A stretch of DNA of 64,000 nt from the NCBI GenBank assembly GCA_902729315.2, contig LR746274.1:1887037-1951036 (forward strand), in the 5' to 3' direction. The notes under the pieces were generated by a model. That model did not search any database. It saw only the letters and a program-made list of their open reading frames with translations, and was not told the origin of the DNA. A program made the position numbers and the translations under genes. Below, in pieces: positions 37,782 to 48,445 of the stretch (the first letter of the stretch is position 1; every line of letters begins with the position of its first letter). The DNA is from Spirodela intermedia. Taxonomy: Eukaryota > Streptophyta > Magnoliopsida > Alismatales > Araceae.

Positions 37782-38310
37782 TCAGGCTACCCGCGACGGC
37801 GGCGCCTCGGCCTGCGCCGCCATGGTCAGCTCGAATTGCTGGACGGAGAGGGCGGAGAGCGGCTGAATCCCGCCGGCGAACGTCTCCCAGCCCATGGCGC
37901 CGCCGCCGGGGCCGATGTGGGCCACATGCTTCACGTCGGTGGGGAAGCCGATCTCCATCTCCTTGCCCTCCTCGTCTTCCTCCTCCCTGAACGAATCGAA
38001 CAGTTGAGGAAAGGCCTTGATGAGCTTCATCAGCCGCTGGATCCCCGCAGAGAAGGTGAAGGGGGCCCTTGGCTTCCCTCCGGCGAGTCTCTCTCCTCCT
38101 TCTCCCTCGTCTTCGCCTTCGCCATGGAAAGGAGGCCGGAATTAGAGAAGCATAATTCTCAGTCAACGACTGCCGTGAGAGGAGGAGGGAGGCGATACCT
38201 CTGCATGCGCTCTTCTTCGCCTGCCTGCTGCTGCCCACGTCAACGCTGGTTCGGGAGACGCAGCCGATGGAGAAGGGAAGGATCACCAGCCTCTCCATGC
38301 GTTCTCCCAT
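37782..38310 (-). CDS. ROP-interactive CRIB-motif protein (RIC, 148 aa, 2 exons)
   Basis: Effector that binds active ROP/RAC small GTPases through its CRIB motif and couples them to cytoskeleton or secretion. Exon 1 is 38310-38199, exon 2 38116-37782. Exon 2 could instead start at 38110, which would remove two codons. The N-terminus MGERMERLVILPFSIGCVS resembles one subgroup of plant RICs. The CRIB motif is at residues 92-106, EIGFPTDVKHVAHIG, complete with the two histidines. RLMKLIKAFPQLFDSF precedes it, and a Gly-Ala-rich C-terminus follows. Upstream there is a repeated AGAGAGAGTTGGATGGAGTGG-like unit (38345-38372 and 38470-38497). Confidence 0.88.
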
Positions 38311-38814
38311 CTTTCATGAATCCAAGCAGGAAACAGAACTGCTCAGAGAGAGAGAGAGTTGGATGGAGTGGTGCGAGGATGGAGTTCTTGAAGGCGGAGT
38401 GGATTTGTTGTGTTGGTGGCCCCGTTAGCGGACCCTCAGACGACTCACTGTCGCCTTGGGCTGTGGGGGGAGAGAGAGAATTGGATGGAGTGGGTTGGGT
38501 TTGGTTGGTTGGGTGGCACCTACTTCATGGTGATCGCAGATAGGAGGGCGTGAACCCCACCAGCTTCTATCTGTCCTCATGTGCTCTCTCTCTCTCCCTC
38601 ACTATCTCTCTCTCGCTGTATTTCGAAGAAGGGGAGGACGAAGGAAGGAAGAAATAACGTAGCTTGAGCTCTGAAAGGAGATATAAGATGGCCGACAATG
38701 AATAAAAGATCGTTATTAATTAATTTACATTGCGATGAAAGGGGGTGTGCCCGACAGAAAAAGCTCGGAAAATACTTCTGAACCTTCTCCGTATCCACTC
38801 TTAATTATTAAAAT
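38311..38814 (-). promoter_or_regulatory. RIC upstream region
   Basis: Contains the pair of GA-rich repeats described for the RIC gene and CT-rich stretches at 38583-38620. No gene recognised. Confidence 0.4.
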
Positions 38815-39560
38815 TGGGCCTAGTCCCTTCCGAGCCCATTAGTCTTAGTTGATGGCCCAATATCTGAGTTAATAGGTCCTCAAAGACTTAAACTTAATAG
38901 TTTAAATATTTTCATATGCAATATGGTAGAAGAAAATGGGTCGTTTATTTTCTTCTTCTTCTTCCTATTTATTTTTTTCAATTTATATATTTTATTTCTT
39001 TCCATTGCTTATCTAGCCTTATAAGGCTTAAGAATCATATCACTGGTATCAAAGCTAGAAAAGTTAGGGACTGATGATGAGAGATAAAACTCAAAATTAT
39101 GAAAAGATTACTATATAACCTAGATATATATTTGGAGGAAGTTGGAGAGTGATTGTGAGGCCTTATAGAGTTGGAAGATCATCTATTATGAGAAAATACA
39201 TAGTGGTTCACAGTGTTGGAACAATACATGATTACCATGTCCCAAAGCATGAATATGCTAGAACTAAGAGATTTGATTAAAAGTGAGTAAATTAGAAAAA
39301 AAAATGTTATGTGCCATTATTCAAGGATTGAAGATGGAGAGATTATTTGATTTCTTGAACCCCCAAAATGTCAATTTCATATCAATTAGAAATCCCATCG
39401 AGTTATTCATTCAATTAAAAAAAATCATTTCATTGACCTTGTGGGTCATTCTATACTATCTTTTGATAGAAACTCCATAGGATTATTTTTTTTGGGTTAC
39501 TTGTAGGTTAAATCATTGATTATGAATGTTGTAAGTATAGACTTTTTATAAAATATAAAT
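38815..39560 (+). mobile_element. Remnant of an LTR retrotransposon: LTR end, PBS and leader
   Basis: 38815-39043 starts TTGGGCCTAGTCCCTTCCGA, like many plant LTRs, and ends ATATCA. One base later comes TGGTATCAAAGCT (39045-39057), one mismatch from the TGGTATCAGAGCT tRNA-Met primer-binding site. The following AT-rich sequence to about 39560 has the look of a decayed leader and gag but no long frame. Plus-strand orientation, opposite to the gypsy remnant at 18 kb. Confidence 0.55.
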
Positions 39561-39561
39561 T

Positions 39562-39759
39562 TCATGCACCAACACTTTGATGGTGGATCATTGCAAGAAC
39601 ACTCAGAGATTTTTGACTGTTTGGATCGTCAAGAATGCCACGAAGATCATCCATCTTTTGACTGACGCCATCTAGTGTCAAGGGGGAGAGCCTTTTCAAA
39701 TCATCAAGACCATTGTTGATTTTAGGGACGTAGACCATCCCTATGTCAAGTAATCCCAT
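39562..39759 (-). other. 65-codon open frame of unknown origin, possible gene or element fragment
   Basis: A coherent minus-strand frame with soluble, helical-looking content (INNGLDDLKRLSPLTLDGVS, QKMDDLRGILDDPNSQKSL). Its composition is unlike the surrounding decayed DNA and it is not built on a microsatellite. I do not recognise a family. It may be a gene fragment captured by or inserted in the neighbouring LTR element, or chance. Confidence 0.25.
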
Positions 39760-39769
39760 TGTGTGTGTA

Positions 39770-39812
39770 AAGAGAGAGAGAGAGAGGGAGAGAGAGAGAG
39801 AGAGAGAGAGAG
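39770..39812. repeat. (GA)n microsatellite
   Basis: About twenty GA units with one GG interruption; a CT run (39912-39934) lies 100 bp further on. Confidence 0.9.
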
Positions 39813-40149
39813 CCTTTCTTTTGTTATAAGTGAATTGACACTGACATTCTTACCAACGAGGCCAGAACACATGCCCATTAGAGCTTCCGCATCAAACTGG
39901 GTCACTAATGGATCTCTCTCTCTCTCTCTCTCTCACTCTCTGTGTGACCTGTGCGTCAAGCCATTGTGCCAGGGGATCTCGGTCGGCTTCCCCCTGAACC
40001 CTCGCTCCCGCTGGGAATATTAAATGCGTCAACTCCCCCGCCGCCCCTCTTCCTCCTCCTTGATAAATGGAGCGAAGGGAGACGTAGAACTGAGCCGGAG
40101 CTCCTCCTCATCTTCTTCTTCTTCCTCCCGGGGACAGAGAATTTCGGGA

Positions 40150-40255
40150 ATGTCTCCCCAAGTTGGAGTTATCCCTCACTTCCTCCTCTTCCTCCTCTTC
40201 GTCTCCTCCTCCTGCGGGGATTCCTCTGACCAGGTGAGAATTTCTCCCTCCCTTC

Positions 40256-40291
<36 letters not shown>

Positions 40292-40608
40292 TAGGGTTTA
40301 TGGCTTCCATATCATTGTTCTTCTGATGAGATGGGGGTCCCCATCTGCAGCGGCGGTCGTCGGTCGCGGCGGCGGCGGAGATGCGGCCGGTGGCGGGGCC
40401 GGGGATGGAGTCACTGGTGCTGAACGAGACCCGCCGGCGGCTCCGGAGCTTCCAGATATGCGCGGTGTGCACCTGCTGCGGGGGGGATCGGGGCCTTTGT
40501 CTTCCCTCTCCCTGTTGCTACGCCATCAACTGCAACATCCCCAACAGACCCTTCGGCTTCTGCTCCTTCACCCCCAAATCCTGTAACTGCTTCGGCTGCT
40601 ACCTCTGA
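40150..40608 (+). CDS. Secreted cysteine-rich protein, uncharacterised plant family (113 aa, 2 exons)
   Basis: Exons 40150-40233 and 40351-40608, joined in phase 0. Residues 1-22 (MSPQVGVIPHFLLFLLFVSSS) form a signal peptide. The C-terminal 50 residues carry twelve cysteines in a tightly conserved arrangement (CAVCTCCGG, GLCLPSPCCYAINCNIPNRP, FGFCSFTPKSC, NCFGCYL) that I recall from an uncharacterised plant-wide family. Four pairs or near-pairs of Cys suggest a disulfide-rich extracellular peptide. An upstream in-frame ATG at 40024 would add 42 Ser-rich residues and bury the signal peptide, so I prefer 40150. A (CT)n run (40258-40289) lies in the 117-bp intron. Confidence 0.82.
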
Positions 40609-42919
40609 GTCTGATTCGCCTCCCCGGGTTCCAGGCCAGAAAACCCTCATCTAATGCAACCACTCCTCTTCCATCCTCATTCTCTCTCTCGTTCCTCTGC
40701 TCATCCCATGCCGATTGTTCTTCATTGCCCCGGAGTTTGCTGAGGAATTGAACTCATATCACGGGATTTGTCTCTCGATCTGAAGAGAGGGGAACGAATG
40801 CCACAGACCCACCCCTTCGGCGATCCATAGCCACCGCTCTTCGGGGTGGCGAAGGATTCCGACGAGTCTGCAGAAGACCCACCGCTCTTCGGACTGGGTA
40901 GCTGATCTTCTTTGAATGCCCCTTAATGGTGCCTCTCTCGGCTAAGAGATCAAGCTGTTCTCTCTCTCTCTCTCTTCTCTCTCTCTTTCTCTCTCGCCAT
41001 CAAGTATAAACGATGCCTAGCTGCACGTGATTCCGGATTAGTGGGAAACAATGAACCCGTTTTTCTGCTTCCATAGAAGTTAATATAAAAATAAAAAATA
41101 AGATATTATATGGACGATCAAATAACCTCGCAATCTACGAAATGTGACAGAATCTCATTGGGAAATCATGGTAGAGCTAAAGTGTTAATGGGCCCGGGCT
41201 TTGAGCCGGATTTGGCCCGTAAGCCCGAAACTTTGCCCTCTCGTTCCTTCCAAGCTCGGCCCGTTTGGCTTACATTTTTAGGAAGGCAAAACTATAATTC
41301 TATACGTTTGGGGGTATAATATTAACAATTATTTTATTTTGGGTTTGAAAGTAATGATGACGTGACGGAGACGACATGCGCCAAGCGGAAGCTTCGGTGG
41401 GTGGATTCCCTCGTCCCCTTGTCATCTGTCTATTCATCTTCGTCTGTGGAATTCTCTCTCGTGCTTTCCTGGCCCTGGGTTCCTTCGCCGGGAAGCATCG
41501 TCTCATCCCTCTCGTATTCCTCTCTTCGTTTACCTTGGTTGACGTTGTCGCGCCGTCGTGTGTCTCTGCGAAATCCGTGTCGCTGCTCCGATCGCCTTCC
41601 GCGCTTTTTGCGGATTACGGAGATTTGTTCAATTGTAGACCTGTTTCTCGTCAAATTAAGGTATCGTACGTTCATCGTGTAGTGTCTCTCCCTTTTTTGG
41701 CATCCGATTTTTGCGTATTGTTGCATCTTTCCTGATATTTCAATAGGTGCCGAGTTATTATCATCGAGAGAAACTGCTTAGGGTTTCTTTGATTGATGAT
41801 ATTTTCTGAGAGATAATTAAACTTAGATTTTAGTTTTAGTCCCTACTGGGGGAGATCAAGGCTGCTGGTCGGCTGATAGAAAATGTTCCTCCCTCGGGAT
41901 GGCAGTATATGTGTGCTATTTTCTTTCGTCCGGCCCGCTCTAGCGCATGAATAATGTGTATTAGAATCCTAAGATGGTGAAGCATAAATTGTGATATCCA
42001 TTTACTAGGTAATTTCAAAGACTCTATGTGGTGGCAAGTAATGAATCGAAATAATTACGTGTATTATTGAATAGATAGGGATGCTGTCTTCCCTTTTCTT
42101 TCTCAATCCAGTTAGAAATGATATTTTAGCGGTAGTTGGAAGCTGTTTAATCAGGCATGTGTTGATGTTATAGTATTTGGCGTTTGGGTCCAATGATTTG
42201 TTGTATGAGCCCTTGACTGAATATTGACTATCACGTGTAGCTAAATTCAACATTTTCCTTTTACGTGTGGAGTACCTGATTTAAATTTTTGAGTGTAATT
42301 TGGAATCACCTTGCTCGGAACTAATGTATCTCTCTGTTTTATAGTCTTGACATCGTTTAAGAGCCTGGATTCTGCTTTTCGATACTGGGGTATCGGTATC
42401 CTTTTGAAAGAAGGATTTTTTTCAACTGTGTTTAGGAAATTTCAGTATTTATACCATTTAAAAAGTTATTGATCAAGCAAGACAGATAACAATTTAAAAA
42501 GTTATTAATGCGTGAGGTTCCTTGTCAGAAACCCTTTCCCTGTGGAACTTTCCCTTACAAGCCCCGTTCCACCTTTTGTTTATAATTTACCTTTCAGAAG
42601 TAAGTTGGATGATTGATTCCATTTGGGAAATGATTTTTCCGAATTGTTTCTACATTAAGACTCATTTGCTCTTGAGAGTATACTAGAGTGGGTGTGATTA
42701 GGTTCAAAAGAAAAAAAACCTTGGAAATGATAATCTAACAGCCACAAACTAAAGTTTGTTGCTTCTAAATGAGTCTTGCCAACGCTGTGTGTCAGAAAGT
42801 ATGATGCCAATGCTCTGTTTCATCGTTAAATCGTGACAGTTATCTGTTTTCAAACAAATACAATGATTTTCTCCCCATCTATTTTTAATTATCTTATCTC
42901 TCTTGACATGTTTTCAGTG
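40609..42919 (+). promoter_or_regulatory. 3' UTR, promoter and probable non-coding leader exon of the SYP5 gene
   Basis: 40609-40980 is probable 3' UTR of the Cys-rich gene, with a CT run at 40956-40996. TGGGCC/GGCCCG boxes lie at about 41188-41265. The coding exon at 42918 is preceded by a good acceptor (TTTTCAG) two bases before ATG, so a leader exon must lie upstream. The GC-richer stretch 41365-41660 ending AAG|GTATCG is the best candidate, giving a leader intron of about 1.26 kb. The ORFs at 41362-41735 are then leader artefacts. Confidence 0.5.
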
Positions 42920-45900
42920 ATGGCAAACTCTTTGGATTCTTGGATGAGGGAGTACAACGAAGCCTCTAAGCTTGCAGATGACGTTAACAATGTGATTTCT
43001 GGGAAGGAGTCCTTGCCAACATCAAGTCCCGAGTCAAAAACCTTTATATCTGCAATACGAAGGAAGATAACAATTCTTGGCACTAGATTAGATAGCTTGG
43101 AGTCCCTTTTGTCAACGCTTCCTAGCCAACAACAAATGTACGTGTTTTATGTGATTTATCAGCTGTATTACTGCGAACTTTGTTTTACAATTAATCTGTG
43201 ATCATTGTTCTATGCTTAGTTTTATAGATTTTAGCGCAGCTCATCCCTCTCAATCTCCTTGGATTCTCTCGATTATATAATGTGCTTTTAATATAATGTT
43301 ATTTTTGTGCGTAGCCTTACTGTGATTTTCGGACTTTTTTCCCCTGTAATTGCTCCCCGTAATTTTCTAATTATTCTGACGTTATTTTTGCATGAGTTAT
43401 GGAAACTTGTATGCACTAAATTATTGCTCGTGTCAATTTACTTGCGGCTAACTTTTACAGTTGCTATATTTTTTGTGCCAACATAAATTGATCTTCTTCT
43501 CTGTTATAATTTATTCTTTCGATTCATTAATGCGATTTGATCTGGAACGGTCTTTGGGTTAAAATGTTGTTGTTGTAGCCATAATGAATTGCATTAAACT
43601 GGCAAGTGGTTGGAAGGCATTGCCAAGGTTTGCTATACATATGTGGGTTAAAGTGATAAGGAGTAATGCCTTGTTCTCCTAGAAGGATACCTCATTGCAT
43701 GTGGTCTCCTTACATTCAAACTTGCAGGAACGTGTGGCTATACACTGATGGTATTATTGGAATGATTGTCAATAAGTTTCATAGGATCCTATGATATTCT
43801 TTGCAGTCTGTCATTGGCCTATTTTTGGTGGCTGATTTTATTTTCTTTTCTTATCTGGGGTGGGGGTGATGCCATTAACTGTTGCATATTTTCAGTTACT
43901 ATTTTGTTGCATTTCCATTGTCTACAAGAAGCCTCTTGATCGCAGGTAATGGAAAAGTTGTTTTCATCCGTTCATAGTTTTCTCATATCTTGTCTTGCAT
44001 GTTAAGAATTATTATTGGATAATCTTTACTGCACACGACTCCTTAGGTTAAGGTAATGCAGGAGAGTGTGTCAGACAGTTTCGGTGTAATAGGTGGCTGA
44101 AAACTAGTGTTAGGAAACTGTCACTGGGTTTTGGGTACTTTGCTGTTCTAGGGTCATGTTGCATTTTGCTTAGAGGATTCGTCTGATGAAATCAACAAAA
44201 AACTAATGTGTTCGGATTCCATCCGGTAAGACACTATTCTTTTGTAGGTGAGCATGCATGACTTCGAAAATGAGGTAAAGATGTTTCTTTGGGTAGTAAA
44301 TCAAGCGGTCAAACATTTGATGTGAAAAATGTCTATACTTGAAATGCGAATTCAATTGTAACTTTTTAACATTCAATTGAGTAGAAAAGTTGGTATTCAT
44401 ATTTGTTGAGAATATTGTGCCTGAAATCATATTTGAGCGGAATCTAAAATAACGGAATTTAATGCTTCTACCTAAGCACCGAAAACATTTTGAAAATGTG
44501 AAATTTCTTGAAATAGTTCAAAATTCATATTGCATCTCCCAGTTCTTCATCATCAAATGGTTCCATTTTTTCGCTTGCGGGGACGCTTGTTGTTGCTAAC
44601 ATATCCCCGTTCCAGTTACTAGGGATGGAAGAGAACACTTGTGCTCATTTTTCTCGATGTCTTAATCATTGCAAGAGTTTCACCCAACATCCAGAGTTGC
44701 AAGAAGAATGTCTTTCAAGACATTTATCTTTTACATTTGCAATTTTATTCTAAATATACTTTCGAAATTTTTATTAGATGGGACGGACTGAAGTTTGGGT
44801 CTTCATCATATCTTGCTTCTGGCACGAGTTGGCTGATTCAGAATAGGGAAATTGTACTTCTAAGGGAACTTTTCTCAATTTCTGATGTGGTGCTTGAGTA
44901 AGGCATCTTTCATTAGTGGAATCTATTGTTTGAATTATTTTATCTCCTAAAAAAGAGAAAATCCTTCCCAGTCATGCACTGTGCCTCAACCAATATGTTG
45001 CCGAGCTCTAGAAGTGTTTTTCATCTTTCGGAACATATTCGTGTCGTGTGTAAGGATAATGGTATTGTTCTATATGTGGCCTTGTCTATGCTTTGCACAA
45101 AGAATATTACCTTCTTTTTTGCCTGACTTGCACATGTTTTCTCATATGCAGAACTGCAAAAGAGCTGCATAAGCGTCAAGACATGCTTGCAAGTTTGAGA
45201 TCTAAAGCGAAGCAGTTGGGTTCTACTTTAAATACGTCAAAATTTGCCAGCAGGTGAGAACCTTTGTAAGCTTCCTCTGTCTCAGTGTTTTGATTGTTTT
45301 GTCTGGAGAACATTTCCCTTTAAACTGTGGATTTGCCACTTGGGGAATTATGCTTTTAATCAAGCGGATGACCTTTCCATTGATCTAACCTTATCAAAAA
45401 AAAATTGTAAACTTCTGAGAAATGGGCATTAAGATTGGATTCATGTTGCAGAGAGGATCTTCTTGGACCCTCTGGGAAACCTTCCGATGGCATAGAGAGG
45501 ATTGCTGGACTAGACAACTATGGTGTTGTTGGACTGCAACGTCAGATAATGAAAGGCATGGCCTCTTCCTTCCTTTGGAGTGCTCACCATTAATTAACTT
45601 CTTGCCTGGAAAATCTCCTCTCAGGCATTTTTTCCGCTCTCATTTTTCTTTTTTCCTTTACTTTTTTAGAGCAAGATGAGAATCTTGAAAAGCTGGAAGT
45701 GTCAGTTGTAAGCACAAAACACATTGCATTGGCAGTCAATGAAGAGCTGGATCTTCACACGAGGCTCATTGTACTTTTCTTCATTATCTCTTTCAAGATT
45801 CTCTAAAATACATACATGGTACTCTTGATATACATACATTCTCTAAAATTCCTCTTCTTTCTGACAGGATTCCTTGGATCAGCATGTTGACTCGACCGGC

Positions 45901-46927
45901 TCACGTCTTCAGGTATCTCTGTCCTTTTTAGCATAATAGGCCACATTGAAGATCATATATCACATTGGAGAAGATGAACCGCCAATGATACAAAGAAAAG
46001 AAAAAGTGCGCGTGTAGGTCATGAACTGCCGTGTTGACCAACTCCAGTATAATGAGAGGGATTGAGAGGGTCAACTTAGTAGCCTCTTCTTAGTTCGGGT
46101 TCACGCTAGCCGTGTATGCCTTTGGATTCCCTGGACTGGCTAGCTTTGATTAGAAGGGAGAGAAGTGAGAGAGATGGGTAAATCTCTCTGCATGCATATA
46201 GAATAGGCCTTACTCATAAAAAAATAAAATGCCTAGCCATAATTTTTCTTTATGCCACACTGATTAATTGTTTTATAATTCACCCATTCCCTTGAATGTA
46301 TTTCAAAATTGCATGCTTTGTTTCAAAAGAAGGTAGAAAATCATGCGGTTTTCATAGATTCCTATATTCATCACGTGGAGCCTGCCCACAGAATTGAAAG
46401 AACAATATATTGAGGTTGGCGTTTCCATTGAGGGCTTTTTCGTCATCTTGCCCACAAATATCTATTTGCATCTATATCAGAACTATATTCATCTATCTTA
46501 TTTAGGACTCCCTGTATAAAATTTTATTTACATGTGAGTGATCCGGTTTTTAGTCGCCCTTAGACTTCCAGTTTGTAGTTACGGAGACCATACTGAACTT
46601 AATATTTTAAAGGTTGCCATCCATACCATCTCCACGATGTGATCTTGATACCATGAGAATATCTTCCCGCATGATTCCTTTATTGATCTCTTTTTACACC
46701 CGGCTGTCTTCCAATTCTAGCAAAATTTCTCCCTCTCCCTGGATTTTCTCGGTAGGTATCATTATCTTACCCGCGACTGTAATTTTTATATGGTGGTTTC
46801 ATATGAATCGGTGAAAATAATTCTGCTAAGGACAATAAAAAAAGAAAGAGAGGATGATCTATGATTTTTTTTTTCACAAAAATGTTTATTTCTCTCTCTT
46901 TATATCAGGCAGCCTTGTAACTTCAGC

Positions 46928-46968
<41 letters not shown>

Positions 46969-47478
46969 TTTACAAGCGGGTGGTGTCTTACGCAGTAAAA
47001 GCTTGTAATTCTTTCTCAGGCGATTTCCCATGAATGAAGTGAAAAAATTATGCTAGGAAATAATTATATATTTTATTTGAAAATTTTATTCATAAAAAAT
47101 GTATTATTCTCTCTTTTAGGTCAGGTCACCTTCTGCTTCTTTACGTTTTTCTTTTCTCCCTCTCCAAGAATTTTCCGAGTGCATGGGGATTTCACTTGAA
47201 TATGTGAAATACCGTGTAGGAATGCAGCCAAGCACCATATCACAGTCGATAAATCTTTGAATGTTCTTTTTATCGAGAAAAAAAAAAAAAAGGGCCTATA
47301 AAATCTCCAGCGAGGGTTGACTTTATGTGGTGGGGCCGACTTGCAGAGGGTGCAGAAGAGGCTGGCGATCCTCAACAAACGCACGAGAGGAGGCTGCAGC
47401 TGCACTTCCCTCTTGCTGGCGGTCATCGCCATCGTAATCCTGGCCGTCACCGCCTGGTTGCTCATCAAGTACTTGTGA
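42920..47478 (+). CDS. Qc-SNARE of the SYP5 (syntaxin of plants 51/52) group (233 aa, 6 coding exons)
   Basis: Tail-anchored SNARE for fusion at the trans-Golgi network, prevacuolar compartment and vacuole. Exons 42920-43137, 45152-45253, 45452-45555, 45670-45770, 45868-45912 and 47347-47478; 702 nt in frame. N-terminal helical region MANSLDSWMREYNEASKLAD and IRRKITILGTRLDSLESLL. The SNARE motif runs about 136-205 (GLQRQIMKEQDENLEKLEVS, TKHIALAVNEELDLHTRLI, RLQRVQKRLAILNK) and the C-terminal anchor about 211-231 (LLLAVIAIVILAVTAWLLIK). The frame demands that the third coding exon end at 45555 before GCATGG, a GC-AG intron with a poor donor. Introns of 2.0 and 1.4 kb contain only repeats ((CT)n at 46931-46965) and no gene. 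Confidence 0.93.
46931..46965 (+). repeat. (CT)n microsatellite in the SYP5 gene
   Basis: Seventeen CT units in the last intron. Confidence 0.95.
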
Positions 47479-48325
47479 GTCCCTCGCATTCTGAGAATGC
47501 ATTCCGATCCACTCAGGGGAGGGAAGAAGAAGCCCATCCATCCATCCATCCATCCATCCCATTCCTTGTACAGCGCTCCACTCCCCTTCTCACGGAAGTC
47601 TCTAAGTCAACGCTCCGCTTCCTCTCCGAATAGAATCTTCCCTCGCAGTCCCTCTCGGTCATCCCGGATGAGGCGGGGATTTACTTGGAAGGAATGGCAC
47701 TTGCGGCTGCCGGGGCTTGTTTATTTCTCCAAGGAAAAAAAAAAAGGTTAATAAAAGAGAAATGTGTGCTGTTTGTGGATGTGGATTATGTGATTAATCG
47801 ATCTTTTATGTTTGGTTCATCACCGGGGGCCCTTATTACACATCGAGCCCAGAAAACAAGAATCGGTCCCCGGTGCTACTGTTGGCTGAAAGTCAACGAC
47901 CAATTTGACTATTATCTCTCTCTCTTCTACTTCCAAACGTGCGTCTCACATGAGAGTTCATTTTCAGATATTTTTTAGGGTTTACATCATCTCTGACGCT
48001 CATAGGTATGTCACATACATAACAATCTATATATATATATATATATATATATTACTATCTTTAGAATGGGTCAATAATTTTTTGGGTGTTTGGAGGCATT
48101 TATATCAATGGACAAATGAAGAAAATATGCTCAAATATTTCGACCATCTCAATCAACATAGAATTAATCTAGCAACAGCAACAATACATACATATCTGTA
48201 TATTCTATGCCCTCTTCTCACTTAAACACCCTAAAAAATGGGGATAAAATAGCTCCACCCATCGATTTCCCTGGATTTCCACGCGATTCGAAGAAAGAAA
48301 TCCCCAGCAATGCCATAATCTATAT

Positions 48326-48368
<43 letters not shown>

Positions 48369-48445
48369 ACACAACTCACCTGCACGACGGCCAAAACTCC
48401 GTAACACATGGGGGGATTCACTTGAGAGTGGGACTGCCTGTACCT
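47479..48445. other. Intergenic between tail-to-tail SYP5 and Tim17-family genes
   Basis: Holds the two 3' UTRs, a (CATC)n tetranucleotide run at 47534-47559, a (TA)n run at 48030-48052 and a (CT)n run at 48328-48364. No gene seen. Confidence 0.55.

Noticed and set aside
37617-38543. 308-codon plus-strand ORF across the RIC gene
   Set aside because: Antisense to the RIC exons; the CRIB motif on the minus strand decides the coding strand.
40024-40149. In-frame upstream ATG for the secreted Cys-rich protein
   Set aside because: Would add a Ser-rich 42-residue extension before a clear signal peptide; translation from 40150 is more plausible.
44203-44430. 75-codon minus-strand ORF in a SYP5 intron
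   Set aside because: No homology recognised, AT-rich, inside an intron of a confident gene on the other strand.
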